Source: Neiella litorisoli (GTDB lineage Bacteria; Pseudomonadota; Gammaproteobacteria; Enterobacterales; Neiellaceae). From it: 64,000 nt of DNA. The position numbers and the translations under genes are program-made. The notes under the pieces were generated by a model that did no database searches, was not told where the DNA came from, and was given only the letters and a program-made list of their open reading frames with translations. The first letter of the stretch is position 1. Every line of letters starts with the position of its first letter. The DNA lies in contig NZ_JACXAF010000004.1 in NCBI RefSeq assembly GCF_014773395.1, positions 124,001 through 188,000 on the forward strand, in the 5' to 3' direction. This document shows, piece by piece, positions 10,001 to 19,225 of this stretch.

Positions 10001-10213
10001 AATTGAAGAAGCGCCGCGCTTGACGTTCAGGGCGTTCTCTAACGAGCTACGAACACCACTGACTTCAATTACTTCTACATCTTGATTTTGTAACGCTTTA
10101 TTTACTTCTTCGGCAATGACGCTTGGGGCGCTAACTGCTAGTAACAGACTTGCAACGCTTGACAGCATAACAACGTTGCGTTGTGTTTTAGGTACGTTGT
10201 GTGTGATGACCAT
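7001..10213 (-). CDS. TonB-dependent outer-membrane receptor (tandem copy 1)
   Basis: The 1070-residue protein is an outer-membrane gated channel that imports oligosaccharides with energy from TonB. It has a signal peptide ending SAPSVIAEE, a TonB-box-like stretch DVEVIEVSGVRSS, and a plug domain with DLGDALQALPGIQLN and ISLRGLSSG. A long beta-barrel follows, ending with the aromatic terminus YKAALSYRF. I start at ATG 10213, not the TTG at 10228, because AAGGGG lies 7 nt before it. It is almost identical, residue for residue, to the protein at 10957-14169; the differences cluster in the signal peptide and at scattered barrel positions. The size and the EVIEVSGxRSSLxxAL start are typical of receptors in carbohydrate loci of marine Gammaproteobacteria. 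The ligand is probably an ulvan oligosaccharide, inferred from context. Confidence 0.92.
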   Translation of the reverse strand: MVITHNVPKTQRNVVMLSSVASLLLAVSAPSVIAEEVNKALQNQDVEVIEVSGVRSSLENALNVKRGASSIVDAISATDMDALPALDLGDALQALPGIQLNSNDEGRQSTISLRGLSSGFVKTTAMGQSIATPSSATNITQVGAGNPFAAYEGGVFDGVTVVKSPTADLQEGGVAGVVDQQLQQALSKKDGTAGVTLGMRYEDLAETYNPEIKINAVKHLIEDKLAVAFKFAASKQEFRRDTFDVVDYVSVEDWYDAKKDTLHTRATNLAEYKEKYAHLLEEGDEIRVPLRGRNVSQYSDGDRKSFTGNVEYRINDDLKVGAHLMYSKRNLDDGTKETTNYEAGLHKTNWASDYYEGEVTLDMDSSPFAYTSLTEDGTGGRAFIAPGYDFKNGKYQIENRKTTFEEESRAAILYADYAVDNWVMDAKVTLSDAENNFENVGLNFVHVGHQLASRAQTGFNGTINQGGGNLSKIVVSGGFETPYVYDDLAWSSAHATASSVNSRDAKNQGRQLNAGINGRVQDLEKDYDAAEFNVQHYTEFGLGDVLRFDAFKTGLRYSQEDLDSVDQLQRISGVDTAQISSSYLTTKTVASRGDDYFGGKIKNTFDNTQSVVDPVTGQLIVNGGWVTFDNAAAIKALQTNIVTERDQLELPTDSQNRPERILEYGVHEFIERNRTGFWDGMNSTTDLPSNIGYNFSAEQEIKATYLTTDISGELPFDITYTGNLGVRYVETDNTFHGYKLGRLSTGEPVAQLSKFEDDYNNTLPMANIAFELHEDVVLRAAYYEGLVRPNLLTQRPTANLNETNSTVKLELPSSTVRPYEADNYDLSLEWYNRDGSAISVGYFRKDITNLFEFEEGYCPDDGSDPLVNELIGDIERVAISETEFRCQEPEPYLVYDDDGNLISDEYREVSIKTAVNSNDELKVDGYEIAIQQKLDFLPYPYDGFGGVFNYTKINQSGSELLLTRVSPKSYNLIGYWENNGFSARFIYNWRDKQTLQGANSFLGTGERTRDETGRLDFSGSYKINKNLKFIVQAFNLTDEEVKDYYGSNKKAIHSISRQGRIYKAALSYRF

Positions 10214-10874
10214 GTCATCCCCTTCCAAAAAAAATTGATAAGCAATTCGTTTTTTTAAAAGCCTGCCCTATGTCTGGGCGAGACGATATTACTCCTCGTT
10301 TTGAAAACAACATTAAACAAATTTAATCAATTTCAATCATGCGTCACAAAAATATTACTAAAACCACTCAATTTCAGCATTCAAAAACAAAACAACCAAC
10401 ATATCCCCCCCTCAAAAGCCATATAAGCTGATTTGAGCCATTAATTTCGCTTTACCTAAGGGGCCCCTTTATTTTTTGTTTTAAGCTAGCGAGAGCGAGC
10501 CTATGCGTCGATATAAGACCCATTAGCTCAAGGCGTATAACTAGCCTAATTGGCGTCAAATCAGCTCAAAATGCCAAATAAGTCATAAATTAGTCATATC
10601 AGATCTTATTTAATCATTGGCTAACTTTGGTCACTTCCCCTTCTGCGCTTGTCTTTAACGCCATTTTTAGCCTCATTCTGTAACGTCAATGAGGTGCTTC
10701 ATCAGGGACATGGTTGTTTCCATGGCGATAACAAGACGGCAGAAATATGACTGGCGCTGTGTGTCAACAATGCATGAGCAATGCCGGATGTGAGCTAAAA
10801 ATTGCCGCTTACCAGGCGATTAGCCGCATAGGATTATCGAGGATGGTGGATGGTGGCTCTGACTGATACAGGCA
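10214..10874. other. Intergenic region between the two TonB receptor genes
   Basis: These 660 bp hold the upstream region of receptor copy 1. The segment TCATGCGTCACAAAAATA near 10337 recurs upstream of copy 2 near 14311, so the duplication includes upstream DNA. ATTACTAAAACCA near 10354 resembles the GGTGA-type sites. A 12-bp palindrome, AAGGGGCCCCTT, sits at about 10458-10469. I see no convincing gene. Confidence 0.6.
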
Positions 10875-10914
10875 TTAAAAAAGCCTAATCATCGAGACGA
10901 TGATTAGGCTTTTA
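10875..10914 (-). terminator. Rho-independent terminator of TonB receptor copy 2
   Basis: This is a near-perfect hairpin with a T run in minus orientation, nearly the same as the one at 6931-6969. The shared flank continues into TTATCACTT, showing that the terminator was duplicated with the gene. Confidence 0.9.
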
Positions 10915-10956
10915 TCACTTCGCGGGTTAGCTTGAGCTAACTAAGCGAGTACCAGC

Positions 10957-13900
10957 TTAGAAGCGGTAGCTAAGAGCTGCTTTATAGATGCGGCCTGAAT
11001 TGCTAATGCTGTGGATCGCTTTCTTGTTGCTGCCGTAGTAATCCTTAACTTCTTCGTCCGTCAGGTTGAACGCCTGCAAGATAACTTTCAGGTTCTTGTT
11101 AATCTTGTAAGAACCAGAGAAGTCGAGGCGACCACGCTCATCACGAGTACGCTCACCGGTACCAAGGAATGAGTTAGCACCTTTCAGGGTTTGCTTATCA
11201 CGCCAGTTGTAGATGAAGCGAGCACTGAAACCGTTGTTTTCCCAGTAACCAATCAAGTTGTACGACTTCGGCGAAACACGGGTCAACAGCAATTCACTAC
11301 CAGACTGATCGATCTTGGTGTAGTTGAACACACCACCGAAACCATCATAAGGGTATGGCAGGAAGTCGAGTTTCTGCTGAATGGCAATTTCATAACCATC
11401 CACTTTCAGCTCGTCACTGTTATTGACCGCTGTTTTAATTCTCACTTCACGGTAATCATCACTAATCAAGTTACCTTCATCGTCGTACACCAAGTACGGC
11501 TCAGGCTCCTGACAGCGGAATTCAGTTTCAGAAATCGCTACACGCTCAATATCACCAATCAGCTCGTTAACCAACGGATCGGAACCATCGTCTGGACAGT
11601 AACCTTCTTCAAATTCGAACAGGTTGGTAATGTCCTTTCTGAAGTAACCGATCGAAATCGCACTACCATCACGGTTGTACCATTCCAATGACAAGTCATA
11701 GTTATCAGCTTCGTACGGACGAACTGTTGAGCTTGGCAACTCAAGCTTAACCGTTGAGTTAGTCTCGTTCAGGTTAGCAGTTGGGCGCTGGGCTAATAGG
11801 TTTGGACGAACAATACCTTCGTAATAAGCAGCACGGAAAATCACATCTTCATGCAGCTCAAAAGCGATGTTCGCCATTGGCAAGGTGTTATTGTAATCAT
11901 CCTCAAACTTGGACAATTGAGCAATTGGCTCACCAGTGGACTGACGACCTAATTTATAACCGTGGAAGGTGTTGTCTGTTTCAATGTAACGAACACCCAG
12001 GTTACCGGTATAGGTAATGTCGAATGGTAATTCACCTGAAATATCAGTGGTTAAGTAAGTTGCCTTGATCTCCTGCTCGGCGCTGAAGTTATAACCAATG
12101 TTCGATGGCAAATCAGTGGTCGAGTTCATACCATCCCAGAAACCAGAACGGTTACGCTCGATGAACTCATGCACACCATACTCAAGTAGACGCTCTGGAC
12201 GATTACGAGAATCGGTTGGCAACGGCAGCTTATCGCGCTCGGTGACAATGTTGGTTTGCAGGGCTTTAATCGCCGCGGCGTTATCAAAAGTTACCCAACC
12301 ACCGTTGACAATCAATTGACCGGTCGCCGGATCAATCACGCTTTGAGTGTTATCAAAGGTATTTTTGATCTTGCCGCCAAAATAATCATCGCCTCGTGAA
12401 GCCACAGTTTTAGTAGTCAGGTAAGAGCTGCTAATTTGGGCGGTATCGACACCTGAAATACGTTGCAGTTGGTCGATGCTATCCAAATCTTCTTTAGAAT
12501 AACGAACACCAGTTTTGAAGGAATCAAAACGCAGCACATCACCCAAACCAAATTCAGTGTAATGCTGAACATTAAATTCGGCTGCATCGTAGTCTTTTTC
12601 TAAGTCACGAATACGACCATTTACGCCGGCGTTTAACTGACGACCTTGGTTTTTGGCATCACGGGTATTGACTGAAGATGCAGTCGCATGGGCCGATGAC
12701 CAATCCAAGCCATCGTACACATAAGGGGTTTCAAAGCCACCAGACACAACGATTTTGCTGAGGTTACCGCCACCTTGGTTAATGGTGCCGTTAAAGCCCG
12801 TTTGCGCTCGGCTAGCTGATTGGTGACCAACATGAACAAAGTTCAGGCCGATGTTCTCGAAGTTGTTTTCCGCATCAGAGAATGTGACTTTACCGTCCAA
12901 CACCCAGTTACCAATGGCGTAATCACCGTACAAAATGGCAGCGCGCGACTCTTCTTCGAAGGTGGTCTTACGGTTTTCAATTTGGTACTTACCATTTTTG
13001 AAATCGTAACCTGGGGCAATAAAGGCTTTACCACCTGAACCATCTTCAGTCAGCTCGGTATACGCAAATGGCGCAGAGTCCATATCTAGCGTGACTTCGC
13101 CTTCATAGTAGTCTGAAGTCCACTTAGTTTTGTTGATACCCGCTTCGTAGTTAGTGGTTTCTTTAGTACCGTCGTCCAAGTCACGCTTAGAGTACAAAAT
13201 GTGGGCGCCAACTTTGAAGTCGTCATTGATGCGGTACTCGACGTTACCGGTAAATGACTTACGATCACCATCACTGTACTGGCTTACATTACGGCCACGC
13301 AGTGGTACGCGAATTTCATCGCCTTCTTCAAGCAGGTGGGCGTACTTTTCTTTGTACTCGGCTAAGTTAGTCGCACGGGTATGAAGGGTGTCTTTGCCCG
13401 CATCGTACCAATCTTCAACCGAGACATAGTCAACCACGTCAAAGGTATCGCGACGGAATTCTTGCTTCGATGCTGCAAATTTGAAGGCAACAGCCAGCTT
13501 GTCTTCAATTAAGTGCTTAACCGCATTGATTTTGATTTCTGGGTTGTAGGTCTCCGCTAATTCTTCGTAGCGCATACCCAAGGTGACACCGGCTGTGCCA
13601 TCTTTTTTACTCAGTGCTTGTTGCAGTTGCTTATCAACCACACCAGCAACGCCACCTTCTTGCAGATCTGCTGTTGGCGACTTGATAACGGTAACACCGT
13701 CAAATACACCACCTTCATAGGCAGCAAATGGGTTACCGGCACCAACTTGCGATACGTTACTTGCAGCAGATGGTGTCGCGATTGACTGGCCGAACGCTGT
13801 TGTTTTCACAAAGCCGCTGCTCAAACCACGCAAACTAATGGTTGACTGGCGACCTTCGTCGTTCGAGTTCAGCTGAATACCTGGCAGGGCTTGCAATGCA

Positions 13901-14169
13901 TCACCCAAGTCAAGTGCTGGCAATGCATCCATATCGGTTGCGGAAATCGCATCAACAATTGAAGAAGCGCCACGCTTAACGTTCAGGGCGTTCTCTAACG
14001 AGCTACGAACACCACTTACTTCAATTACTTCTACATCTTCGTTTTGTAACGCTTTGTTCACTTCGTCAGCAAGAACGCTGGGAGCACTTACTGTCAGCAG
14101 TAAGCTAGCAACGCCGGTCAGAACGGCGCCGTTACGCCGTTTCGCTGAAACCTTGTGTGTGATGACCAT
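10957..14169 (-). CDS. TonB-dependent outer-membrane receptor (tandem copy 2)
   Basis: This 1070-residue paralogue of the preceding receptor has the same architecture: signal peptide ending SAPSVLADE, TonB-box-like DVEVIEVSGVRSS, plug and barrel, and C-terminal YKAALSYRF. The start is ATG 14169, with AAGGGGGATG just upstream. Most substitutions are conservative (for example RDETGR to RDERGR near the end). The signal peptide has changed most (MVITHKVSAKRRNGAVL versus MVITHNVPKTQRNVVML). Both copies are intact. They may differ slightly in oligosaccharide length or sulfation preference, or simply raise the dose. Both lie between the lyase operon and the sulfatase-PL25-GH105 operon, in the same orientation. 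Confidence 0.92.
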   Translation of the reverse strand: MVITHKVSAKRRNGAVLTGVASLLLTVSAPSVLADEVNKALQNEDVEVIEVSGVRSSLENALNVKRGASSIVDAISATDMDALPALDLGDALQALPGIQLNSNDEGRQSTISLRGLSSGFVKTTAFGQSIATPSAASNVSQVGAGNPFAAYEGGVFDGVTVIKSPTADLQEGGVAGVVDKQLQQALSKKDGTAGVTLGMRYEELAETYNPEIKINAVKHLIEDKLAVAFKFAASKQEFRRDTFDVVDYVSVEDWYDAGKDTLHTRATNLAEYKEKYAHLLEEGDEIRVPLRGRNVSQYSDGDRKSFTGNVEYRINDDFKVGAHILYSKRDLDDGTKETTNYEAGINKTKWTSDYYEGEVTLDMDSAPFAYTELTEDGSGGKAFIAPGYDFKNGKYQIENRKTTFEEESRAAILYGDYAIGNWVLDGKVTFSDAENNFENIGLNFVHVGHQSASRAQTGFNGTINQGGGNLSKIVVSGGFETPYVYDGLDWSSAHATASSVNTRDAKNQGRQLNAGVNGRIRDLEKDYDAAEFNVQHYTEFGLGDVLRFDSFKTGVRYSKEDLDSIDQLQRISGVDTAQISSSYLTTKTVASRGDDYFGGKIKNTFDNTQSVIDPATGQLIVNGGWVTFDNAAAIKALQTNIVTERDKLPLPTDSRNRPERLLEYGVHEFIERNRSGFWDGMNSTTDLPSNIGYNFSAEQEIKATYLTTDISGELPFDITYTGNLGVRYIETDNTFHGYKLGRQSTGEPIAQLSKFEDDYNNTLPMANIAFELHEDVIFRAAYYEGIVRPNLLAQRPTANLNETNSTVKLELPSSTVRPYEADNYDLSLEWYNRDGSAISIGYFRKDITNLFEFEEGYCPDDGSDPLVNELIGDIERVAISETEFRCQEPEPYLVYDDEGNLISDDYREVRIKTAVNNSDELKVDGYEIAIQQKLDFLPYPYDGFGGVFNYTKIDQSGSELLLTRVSPKSYNLIGYWENNGFSARFIYNWRDKQTLKGANSFLGTGERTRDERGRLDFSGSYKINKNLKVILQAFNLTDEEVKDYYGSNKKAIHSISNSGRIYKAALSYRF

Positions 14170-14738
14170 GTCATCCCCCTTCACTTAATCTCGTCTTTTA
14201 TCTTCTATATGTAGTTATGCCGCCTGCACCGTTTCGTTAATTCGGTAACGCCGCATTAACAAGCATGGTATCACCGCCATGAACACCATCAAGCACAATT
14301 GGTCATATTCCGTCATGCGTCACAAAAATAACCACATATTTTTTGAACTTATTACATTCGACACACAAACTTAATCACAAGTAATCACCCAACCCATCAA
14401 TACAATCAGTTTTCAACCAATATAATCACATTCAGATCACAATAATGAACAATTGAATAGTTTTCGAACGGCGCTACAGCGAGAAGGTTTCAAGGTTGAG
14501 CACAACGCTTAGCACTGCTCAATTAACAACCAGGAAAGAATTAAATAAACCAGTAAAAATAAGGCTTCCAGAGTAATTTAGACAACACTAAATATCTTAT
14601 GTGTTTATTGACTATATGATTTTTATCGTTAAGGAGTATTTTGAAGGCAAATTTGTTAGAGGGAACTGAAAGAAGAAAAACAATCACAAAATACTGATTT
14701 GGTCACACATAATCACATTTGCTCAAATGTTAAAACAA
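14170..14738. other. AT-rich intergenic region upstream of TonB receptor copy 2
   Basis: The region carries the duplicated segment TCATGCGTCACAAAAATA and several CAATCA/TAATCAC-rich stretches that could bind regulators. A possible 18-codon frame starts at TTG near 14641 behind AAGGAG, but nothing supports it as a gene. Nothing else is recognised. Confidence 0.5.
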
Positions 14739-14766
14739 AAAAGGCTAACCGAAGTTAGCCTTTTAA
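14739..14766 (-). terminator. Rho-independent terminator of the sulfatase-PL25-GH105 operon
   Basis: AAAAGGCTAAC and GTTAGCCTTTT form a perfect 11-bp stem around the loop CGAA, with a T run in minus orientation. It lies 18 bp after the GH105 stop codon. Confidence 0.92.
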
Positions 14767-14783
14767 CTGTCATTACTAGGGAA

Positions 14784-16031
14784 TTATTTATCCCATTTGT
14801 ACATTTCTGAAGCAGCGAGCAATACTGCGCCGACGCCATACAGCTGCGAGTCGGTCTTTTTCACTGGATCGGGTGATTTACCCACATGCTGCACCCAGTT
14901 AACACGACCACTTGGCTCAACTGCACGCTCAAGCGCTGCCCAACCTTTTTCAACCACTTCTTTCGCATGGTCGTCAGTCAAGATGCCGTTGTTGACACCC
15001 CAGGCCAAACCGTAAGTGATAAAGCCTGTGCCACTGACCTCTGGCGTCTTCACTTTTTCAGGGTCCATCAATGAAGCAGGCCAGTAGCCTTCTGCAGTTT
15101 GTAGTTTCAACAAACCAGCCGCGTTCTTCTTGTAAAGCTCAATATAACGATCGCGCGATGGGTGACCTTCTGGCAGTTCATCAATGATCAATGGAATCGC
15201 AGCAAACACCCAGCCGTTACCACGGCCCCAGAATACCGGCTCACCATTATCACTCTTCATATCAAAGTAGCGGCTGTCTCGGAAGAACAAACCATACTCA
15301 TCAGAGAACAAGTAATCAGCAGCAGCCCAGAATTCACTATCAGCATATTCAAAGTACTTTGGATCGCCAGTTGCGTTACTGAGCATCAACCAACTGCGTG
15401 GCGCCATGTACAGCGCATCGGCCCAACACCAACGCAACTGACAGTTACCTTCTTGGTGAACTTCACCATGACCACTGGCCGTTGAGTCCAACATCTCTAG
15501 ACCAACATTTGGCTTATTAGCCAAGATCCAATCAAAGTGTTGTTGGGTTGGTTTGTATGCTTCTTTATTACCGGTTTGCTCTGCCAACCAAACGTAAGTC
15601 TGAGCAATGGTGTGGTCATCGGCATGGTACGGACGCTCCGTTAGCAAGCCGTATTCCTGCTCTTTGGCCATTTTATCCATGTAAGCGAGGAAGTCTTGAT
15701 TGCCAACCGTTTCGGTCCATTTAGTCAGGCCAATGTAAAACGCTGCTTGGATCCAGAACTTTGGATTTTCCGACTTGGCGCGGTGCGACTCAGGAATATA
15801 GTGCAGATTACCGAATTGCTCGATCTGCCACTGCCCTGCCCGAGTGGCAATATCGTAGGCAGACTGACGAATACTTTCGGCATTGCTTGCCGCAGTTTCC
15901 ACCACCTCTACCGGAGCAGATTCTGCGACAGGCTGTGACGCTGGTGCCTCTGCGACTTGCTTGTTACAGCCCGTTAGGGCCAGGCCAATGGCGAGCGGCA
16001 AGGCCGCACATTTAGTAAAGGTTTTCCGCAT
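14784..16031 (-). CDS. GH105 unsaturated uronyl hydrolase, lipoprotein
   Basis: GH105 enzymes remove the 4,5-unsaturated uronate that lyases leave at the non-reducing end of oligosaccharides. The lipobox LALTGCNKQ (Cys22) indicates a lipoprotein. The protein is an alpha/alpha barrel with the family marks DDHTIAQTYVWLAE near residue 138, CWADALYMAP with the likely catalytic Asp near 205, and FWGRGNGWVFAAIPL near 270. I start at ATG 16031 instead of the in-frame GTG at 16040: AAGGTG is well spaced before it and the signal peptide begins there, giving 415 residues. It is the last gene of the operon, 48 bp after the PL25-like lyase, whose products it would trim. The released unsaturated uronate becomes DEH spontaneously and enters the KDG route. 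Confidence 0.9.
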   Translation of the reverse strand: MRKTFTKCAALPLAIGLALTGCNKQVAEAPASQPVAESAPVEVVETAASNAESIRQSAYDIATRAGQWQIEQFGNLHYIPESHRAKSENPKFWIQAAFYIGLTKWTETVGNQDFLAYMDKMAKEQEYGLLTERPYHADDHTIAQTYVWLAEQTGNKEAYKPTQQHFDWILANKPNVGLEMLDSTASGHGEVHQEGNCQLRWCWADALYMAPRSWLMLSNATGDPKYFEYADSEFWAAADYLFSDEYGLFFRDSRYFDMKSDNGEPVFWGRGNGWVFAAIPLIIDELPEGHPSRDRYIELYKKNAAGLLKLQTAEGYWPASLMDPEKVKTPEVSGTGFITYGLAWGVNNGILTDDHAKEVVEKGWAALERAVEPSGRVNWVQHVGKSPDPVKKTDSQLYGVGAVLLAASEMYKWDK

Positions 16032-16079
16032 AAAATACACCTTATTGAGATCCCAACTCGTAGCACACGAGTCTTGTCG

Positions 16080-17540
16080 TTATTTCTTTTTAAATTTGGA
16101 TTTGTCTTTTTCTAACGTCGCATCAGCTAATGGCCGCGCAATGGGACCATTGTCACCAACTAGGTAAATGCGTCGGTCTGGATTGCCGCGTAGCTTTTCC
16201 GCAACCAACACCTGGCCATCTGGATGGGCATTTTTGATAATCGACGTGATTGAAAACTCACCGTTGCTGGAGCGCAGCAACTCTTTTTGCTTGCTGAAGG
16301 TTTTGCCACCGTCTTTGCTGTTCCACTTGGCAATGACACCTTGCTTACCTTCGGCATCCGCTAGGAAGTAAGTAATGCCATCGTTCGGATCAAGGACGAA
16401 ATCACCGCGCGACATGCCGGTCACTTTGCCATTGACCGAATTGCCACCCTGCCAAGTTTCGCCATCCCAACGAATATGACGGGTCTGTTTTGGACCACCA
16501 GTTTTTTGCCCAAGATCAACGCCGACATTCATTGCTAAATGCGGGTGACCTTGATGGTCCAGATAAGTGCTACCGTTAAAGGTCCACTGATCACCAGTAT
16601 CCATCGCAAGAGTTTGCTGCTCGGCGGCCTCGCGCGTGAGCGGCATCGTCAGCTGTTGGCCAGCGACATTAGTCCAAGTGTCGGTTTGGGTATCAAACAC
16701 CATAAAGTGAGCATCGTGACGCTCAGTGGTGTGGCCTCGTTTAGTGGCATCAACATCCCAGCACAAGTGATAGTCAAAGCTGACAATCAAATCATCGCCT
16801 TCACCATGACCAACCCAGGCATACCAGCTATCGACGGCTTTCAGATCATCGCGGCGCTTGTGTTTCAAGAACGAAACCGGCGCATCAAAGCTACGACCGT
16901 TGTCGGTTGACTTTTGATACACCCAATCACTGCGGTGGGCACCATGACGATAGAACAAGTAAATATCACCGTTATCCATTTTCAGCGCCTGATTGTAGGT
17001 GCCGAATACAGAGATGTTATCGACCTCATCCCACTCGGAAATATCATAGGGACGCTTGGAAATAGAATGCTTGTTAGCGCCGTGGTGCACATTGCCTAAC
17101 GGGTTCTCACCATGATGCTTGTCGCCACCATGACCACCATAAAAAATATGGATGTAGCCTTCATTGTCGATAATTAATGTCGGCTTACCATGGTTATCAA
17201 ACTTAGTCCGCCCCAATCGGCGGCCCAGCTCGCTGGTGCCAGCACGAAACGGTCCCAACCACTCTTGAGTGTCATGGTTGTATGCCGCTACGTACGGATC
17301 TTCAAACGGCCCCTGATACGAGACATAGGTAATGCCATTATGATGCTCACCGGCTGGATGCTGCACCACAGCCAACGGATTACCAGTGCCATTATCGGCA
17401 AAGTAATCAGCTGTATTGCTGCTGGTGAGTGCATCAAGACTACCAGCACAGCCCGACAGGGCTGCGCTGGCGAGCACTAAACTGCTGGCCAATACCAAGC
17501 GTTTGGCAAACGCCGTTTTGATTGGTTTTAACTGCAACAT
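16080..17540 (-). CDS. PL25-like ulvan lyase (seven-bladed BNR-type propeller), lipoprotein
   Basis: The 486-residue protein has a lipobox, AALSGCAGS. It is a BNR_4-type beta-propeller with repeated blades such as GITYVSYQGPFEDPYVAAYN and GYIHIFYGGHGGDKHHGENP. The segments GDIYLFYRHGAHRSDWVYQ and WYAWVGHGEGDDLIVSFDYH carry the His, Tyr and Arg residues expected of PL25 ulvan lyases of marine Gammaproteobacteria. These cut the rhamnose-3-sulfate to uronate bond by beta-elimination. The assignment rests on the fold, length and motifs as I recall the family, with no alignment. It follows the sulfatase by 20 bp and precedes GH105, so the operon combines desulfation, depolymerisation and uronate removal. 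A distant paralogue lies at 31723-33462. Confidence 0.82.
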   Translation of the reverse strand: MLQLKPIKTAFAKRLVLASSLVLASAALSGCAGSLDALTSSNTADYFADNGTGNPLAVVQHPAGEHHNGITYVSYQGPFEDPYVAAYNHDTQEWLGPFRAGTSELGRRLGRTKFDNHGKPTLIIDNEGYIHIFYGGHGGDKHHGENPLGNVHHGANKHSISKRPYDISEWDEVDNISVFGTYNQALKMDNGDIYLFYRHGAHRSDWVYQKSTDNGRSFDAPVSFLKHKRRDDLKAVDSWYAWVGHGEGDDLIVSFDYHLCWDVDATKRGHTTERHDAHFMVFDTQTDTWTNVAGQQLTMPLTREAAEQQTLAMDTGDQWTFNGSTYLDHQGHPHLAMNVGVDLGQKTGGPKQTRHIRWDGETWQGGNSVNGKVTGMSRGDFVLDPNDGITYFLADAEGKQGVIAKWNSKDGGKTFSKQKELLRSSNGEFSITSIIKNAHPDGQVLVAEKLRGNPDRRIYLVGDNGPIARPLADATLEKDKSKFKKK

Positions 17541-17560
17541 AGTTAAACTCGCGCTCCGCT

Positions 17561-18976
17561 CTATTTGTACTGCTCAAACAGTTCGAAGAATTCTTTGGTC
17601 AGCTCAGGCTTTTTCGCAGACAAATCGTTTGCTTCACCCGGATCGCGAACAATATCGTACAGCTCAACTTTTTGATCGAAACCATAACGAACTGCTTTCC
17701 ACGCGCCGCGACGAGCCGCTTGATAGGTATCGCCGATAATGCCCGAGTTTGGATCGCCGACTTGCTTAGAGAACTCCCAATACAAGGTGCGCTCTTCCAT
17801 CTCAACCGGCGAGTCAGTCAACAAACCTTTAATAGAAACACCATTGGTGTGAACGCGCGGGATCAGGTCTAAATCAACACCAGCAAGGTCAGCCAAGGTC
17901 GGCAACACATCGGCGAACAACCAAGGGGTGCTATCGACGCGGCCTTTCTTAATTTGCGCTGGCCACTGAACAATCATAGGTACGTGGATACCACCGTCAT
18001 ACAGGTCACGCTTCTGACCTTTGTATGGCACTGCAGCTTCCATCGCGACAGGATCGGCACCACCTTCATCGTGTGGACCGTTGTCGGAAGTGAAGATAAT
18101 AATGGTGTTGTCCAGCTCACCGGTCTTCTCTAACGTATCGAGCAGCTTACCGACATAAAAGTCGAGTGACGAAACCATGCCCGCTAGGGTGGCAAACGGC
18201 TTCTCAACTGGCTCAGGGTAATAAGTGGCATACTTATCACGGTTGGCCTTGTCGGCTTTCATGCCGAGATAAGGCGTTTCGTCCATGTCCAGATAAGGCT
18301 TGCTGAATTCTTCAGGTACCGCCAACTCCGCGTGTGGTGCGGTATAAGTCATCACCACAAAGAATGGATTTTCGCGTTCTTGTTCCAAGAACTTGATTGC
18401 TTCTTTGGTGAATAACTCTTGGGCGTAAGCACCCTTGCGACCACCTTCGTTTTCTTTCACCCGAATTTTTTGGTTGTCACGCCAAACATGCAATGGGTAC
18501 TGACGGTGGCCTTCCAGAATGGAGTACAAGCCGTACCAAGTGTCAAAGCCCATTGCCAACGGGTCGGTGACGCCCATTTGTTGACCAATCGAGTACTTGC
18601 CAAATAGCGCCGTGTCGTAGTCTGCGTGCTTTAACACGTGCGCGAAGGTGATGTCTTTGTGGGTCAACTCAACGGTGTTGGAGTTGTTGCTCATGTAACG
18701 ACCGTCACGGCCGGTAAACAATGACACCCGCGATGGTGAACACACGGTGTTACCCGCGTAAGCTTGGTCAAAACGAATACCGTTGGCAGCCATTGCATCG
18801 AGGTTTGGTGTTTTGATTGGCGTATCGCCATAAGCACCAACCTGATTAAAACCTAAGTCATCGGTCAGGATGAAAATAATATTGGGCTTTTCAGCCGCTA
18901 GAGATAACGTTGAGGCACCCGCTAAAATCGCACCGGCCAGGATGCTTTTTAACAACTTAGAGTTGCTGAATTTCAT
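17561..18976 (-). CDS. Type I (formylglycine) sulfatase
   Basis: The 471-residue alkaline-phosphatase-fold enzyme has a signal peptide ending STLSLAAEK. The first metal-binding Asp pair follows in NIIFILTDDLGFNQ. The sulfatase signature CSPSRVSLFTGR has Cys79, which is converted to formylglycine by a maturase not present in this window. FTSDNGPHDEGG carries later metal ligands. It would remove sulfate esters from ulvan oligosaccharides, such as rhamnose-3-sulfate; the subfamily and regiospecificity are not resolved. AGGGGA is well placed before the ATG. It is the first gene of the sulfatase-PL25-GH105 operon, with an upstream module resembling the one before galT. Confidence 0.92.
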   Translation of the reverse strand: MKFSNSKLLKSILAGAILAGASTLSLAAEKPNIIFILTDDLGFNQVGAYGDTPIKTPNLDAMAANGIRFDQAYAGNTVCSPSRVSLFTGRDGRYMSNNSNTVELTHKDITFAHVLKHADYDTALFGKYSIGQQMGVTDPLAMGFDTWYGLYSILEGHRQYPLHVWRDNQKIRVKENEGGRKGAYAQELFTKEAIKFLEQERENPFFVVMTYTAPHAELAVPEEFSKPYLDMDETPYLGMKADKANRDKYATYYPEPVEKPFATLAGMVSSLDFYVGKLLDTLEKTGELDNTIIIFTSDNGPHDEGGADPVAMEAAVPYKGQKRDLYDGGIHVPMIVQWPAQIKKGRVDSTPWLFADVLPTLADLAGVDLDLIPRVHTNGVSIKGLLTDSPVEMEERTLYWEFSKQVGDPNSGIIGDTYQAARRGAWKAVRYGFDQKVELYDIVRDPGEANDLSAKKPELTKEFFELFEQYK

Positions 18977-19104
18977 TTCTTCCCCTACTTTACTGGCTCA
19001 ATTAACCGTTGTTGTTTGACCCGCTTCGCAGCTCAATAATCAACTTGTGTAATCTGTTGTAATTAGACTGGAATATTACACAAAAGCAACAGACCGAAAA
19101 AGAC

Positions 19105-19160
19105 TCCTATTGATAATTTGTGACGTGTTTTGACTGAAAGTATGTTATTGATCATGCTTT
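19105..19160 (-). promoter_or_regulatory. Upstream module shared with galT
   Basis: TATGTTATTGATCATGCTTT at 19141-19160 matches 19 of 20 bases at 29710-29729 before galT. The 34 bases beside it also align without gaps at about two thirds identity, including a TAATGA-like element. It lies 130-185 nt upstream of the sulfatase start. Confidence 0.4.
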
Positions 19161-19225
19161 CGCAATCCTGCCCTTTCATCGAACAGTACAGCGCCCATTG
19201 CCAGACCACCTTTAATAGTCAGTGA

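Noticed and set aside
11191-11691. 166-codon plus-strand frame inside TonB receptor copy 2
   Set aside because: It is antisense to a conserved receptor. In the near-identical copy 1 the same frame is broken, so it is not maintained.
14641-14700. Possible 18-codon peptide starting at TTG behind AAGGAG
   Set aside because: No homology, no conserved context, and such short frames are expected by chance in AT-rich DNA.
18977-19040. GCGGGTCAAA upstream of the sulfatase as a further ECF-type site
   Set aside because: The -35-like box matches poorly and no TTTTCYW lies 17 nt downstream.
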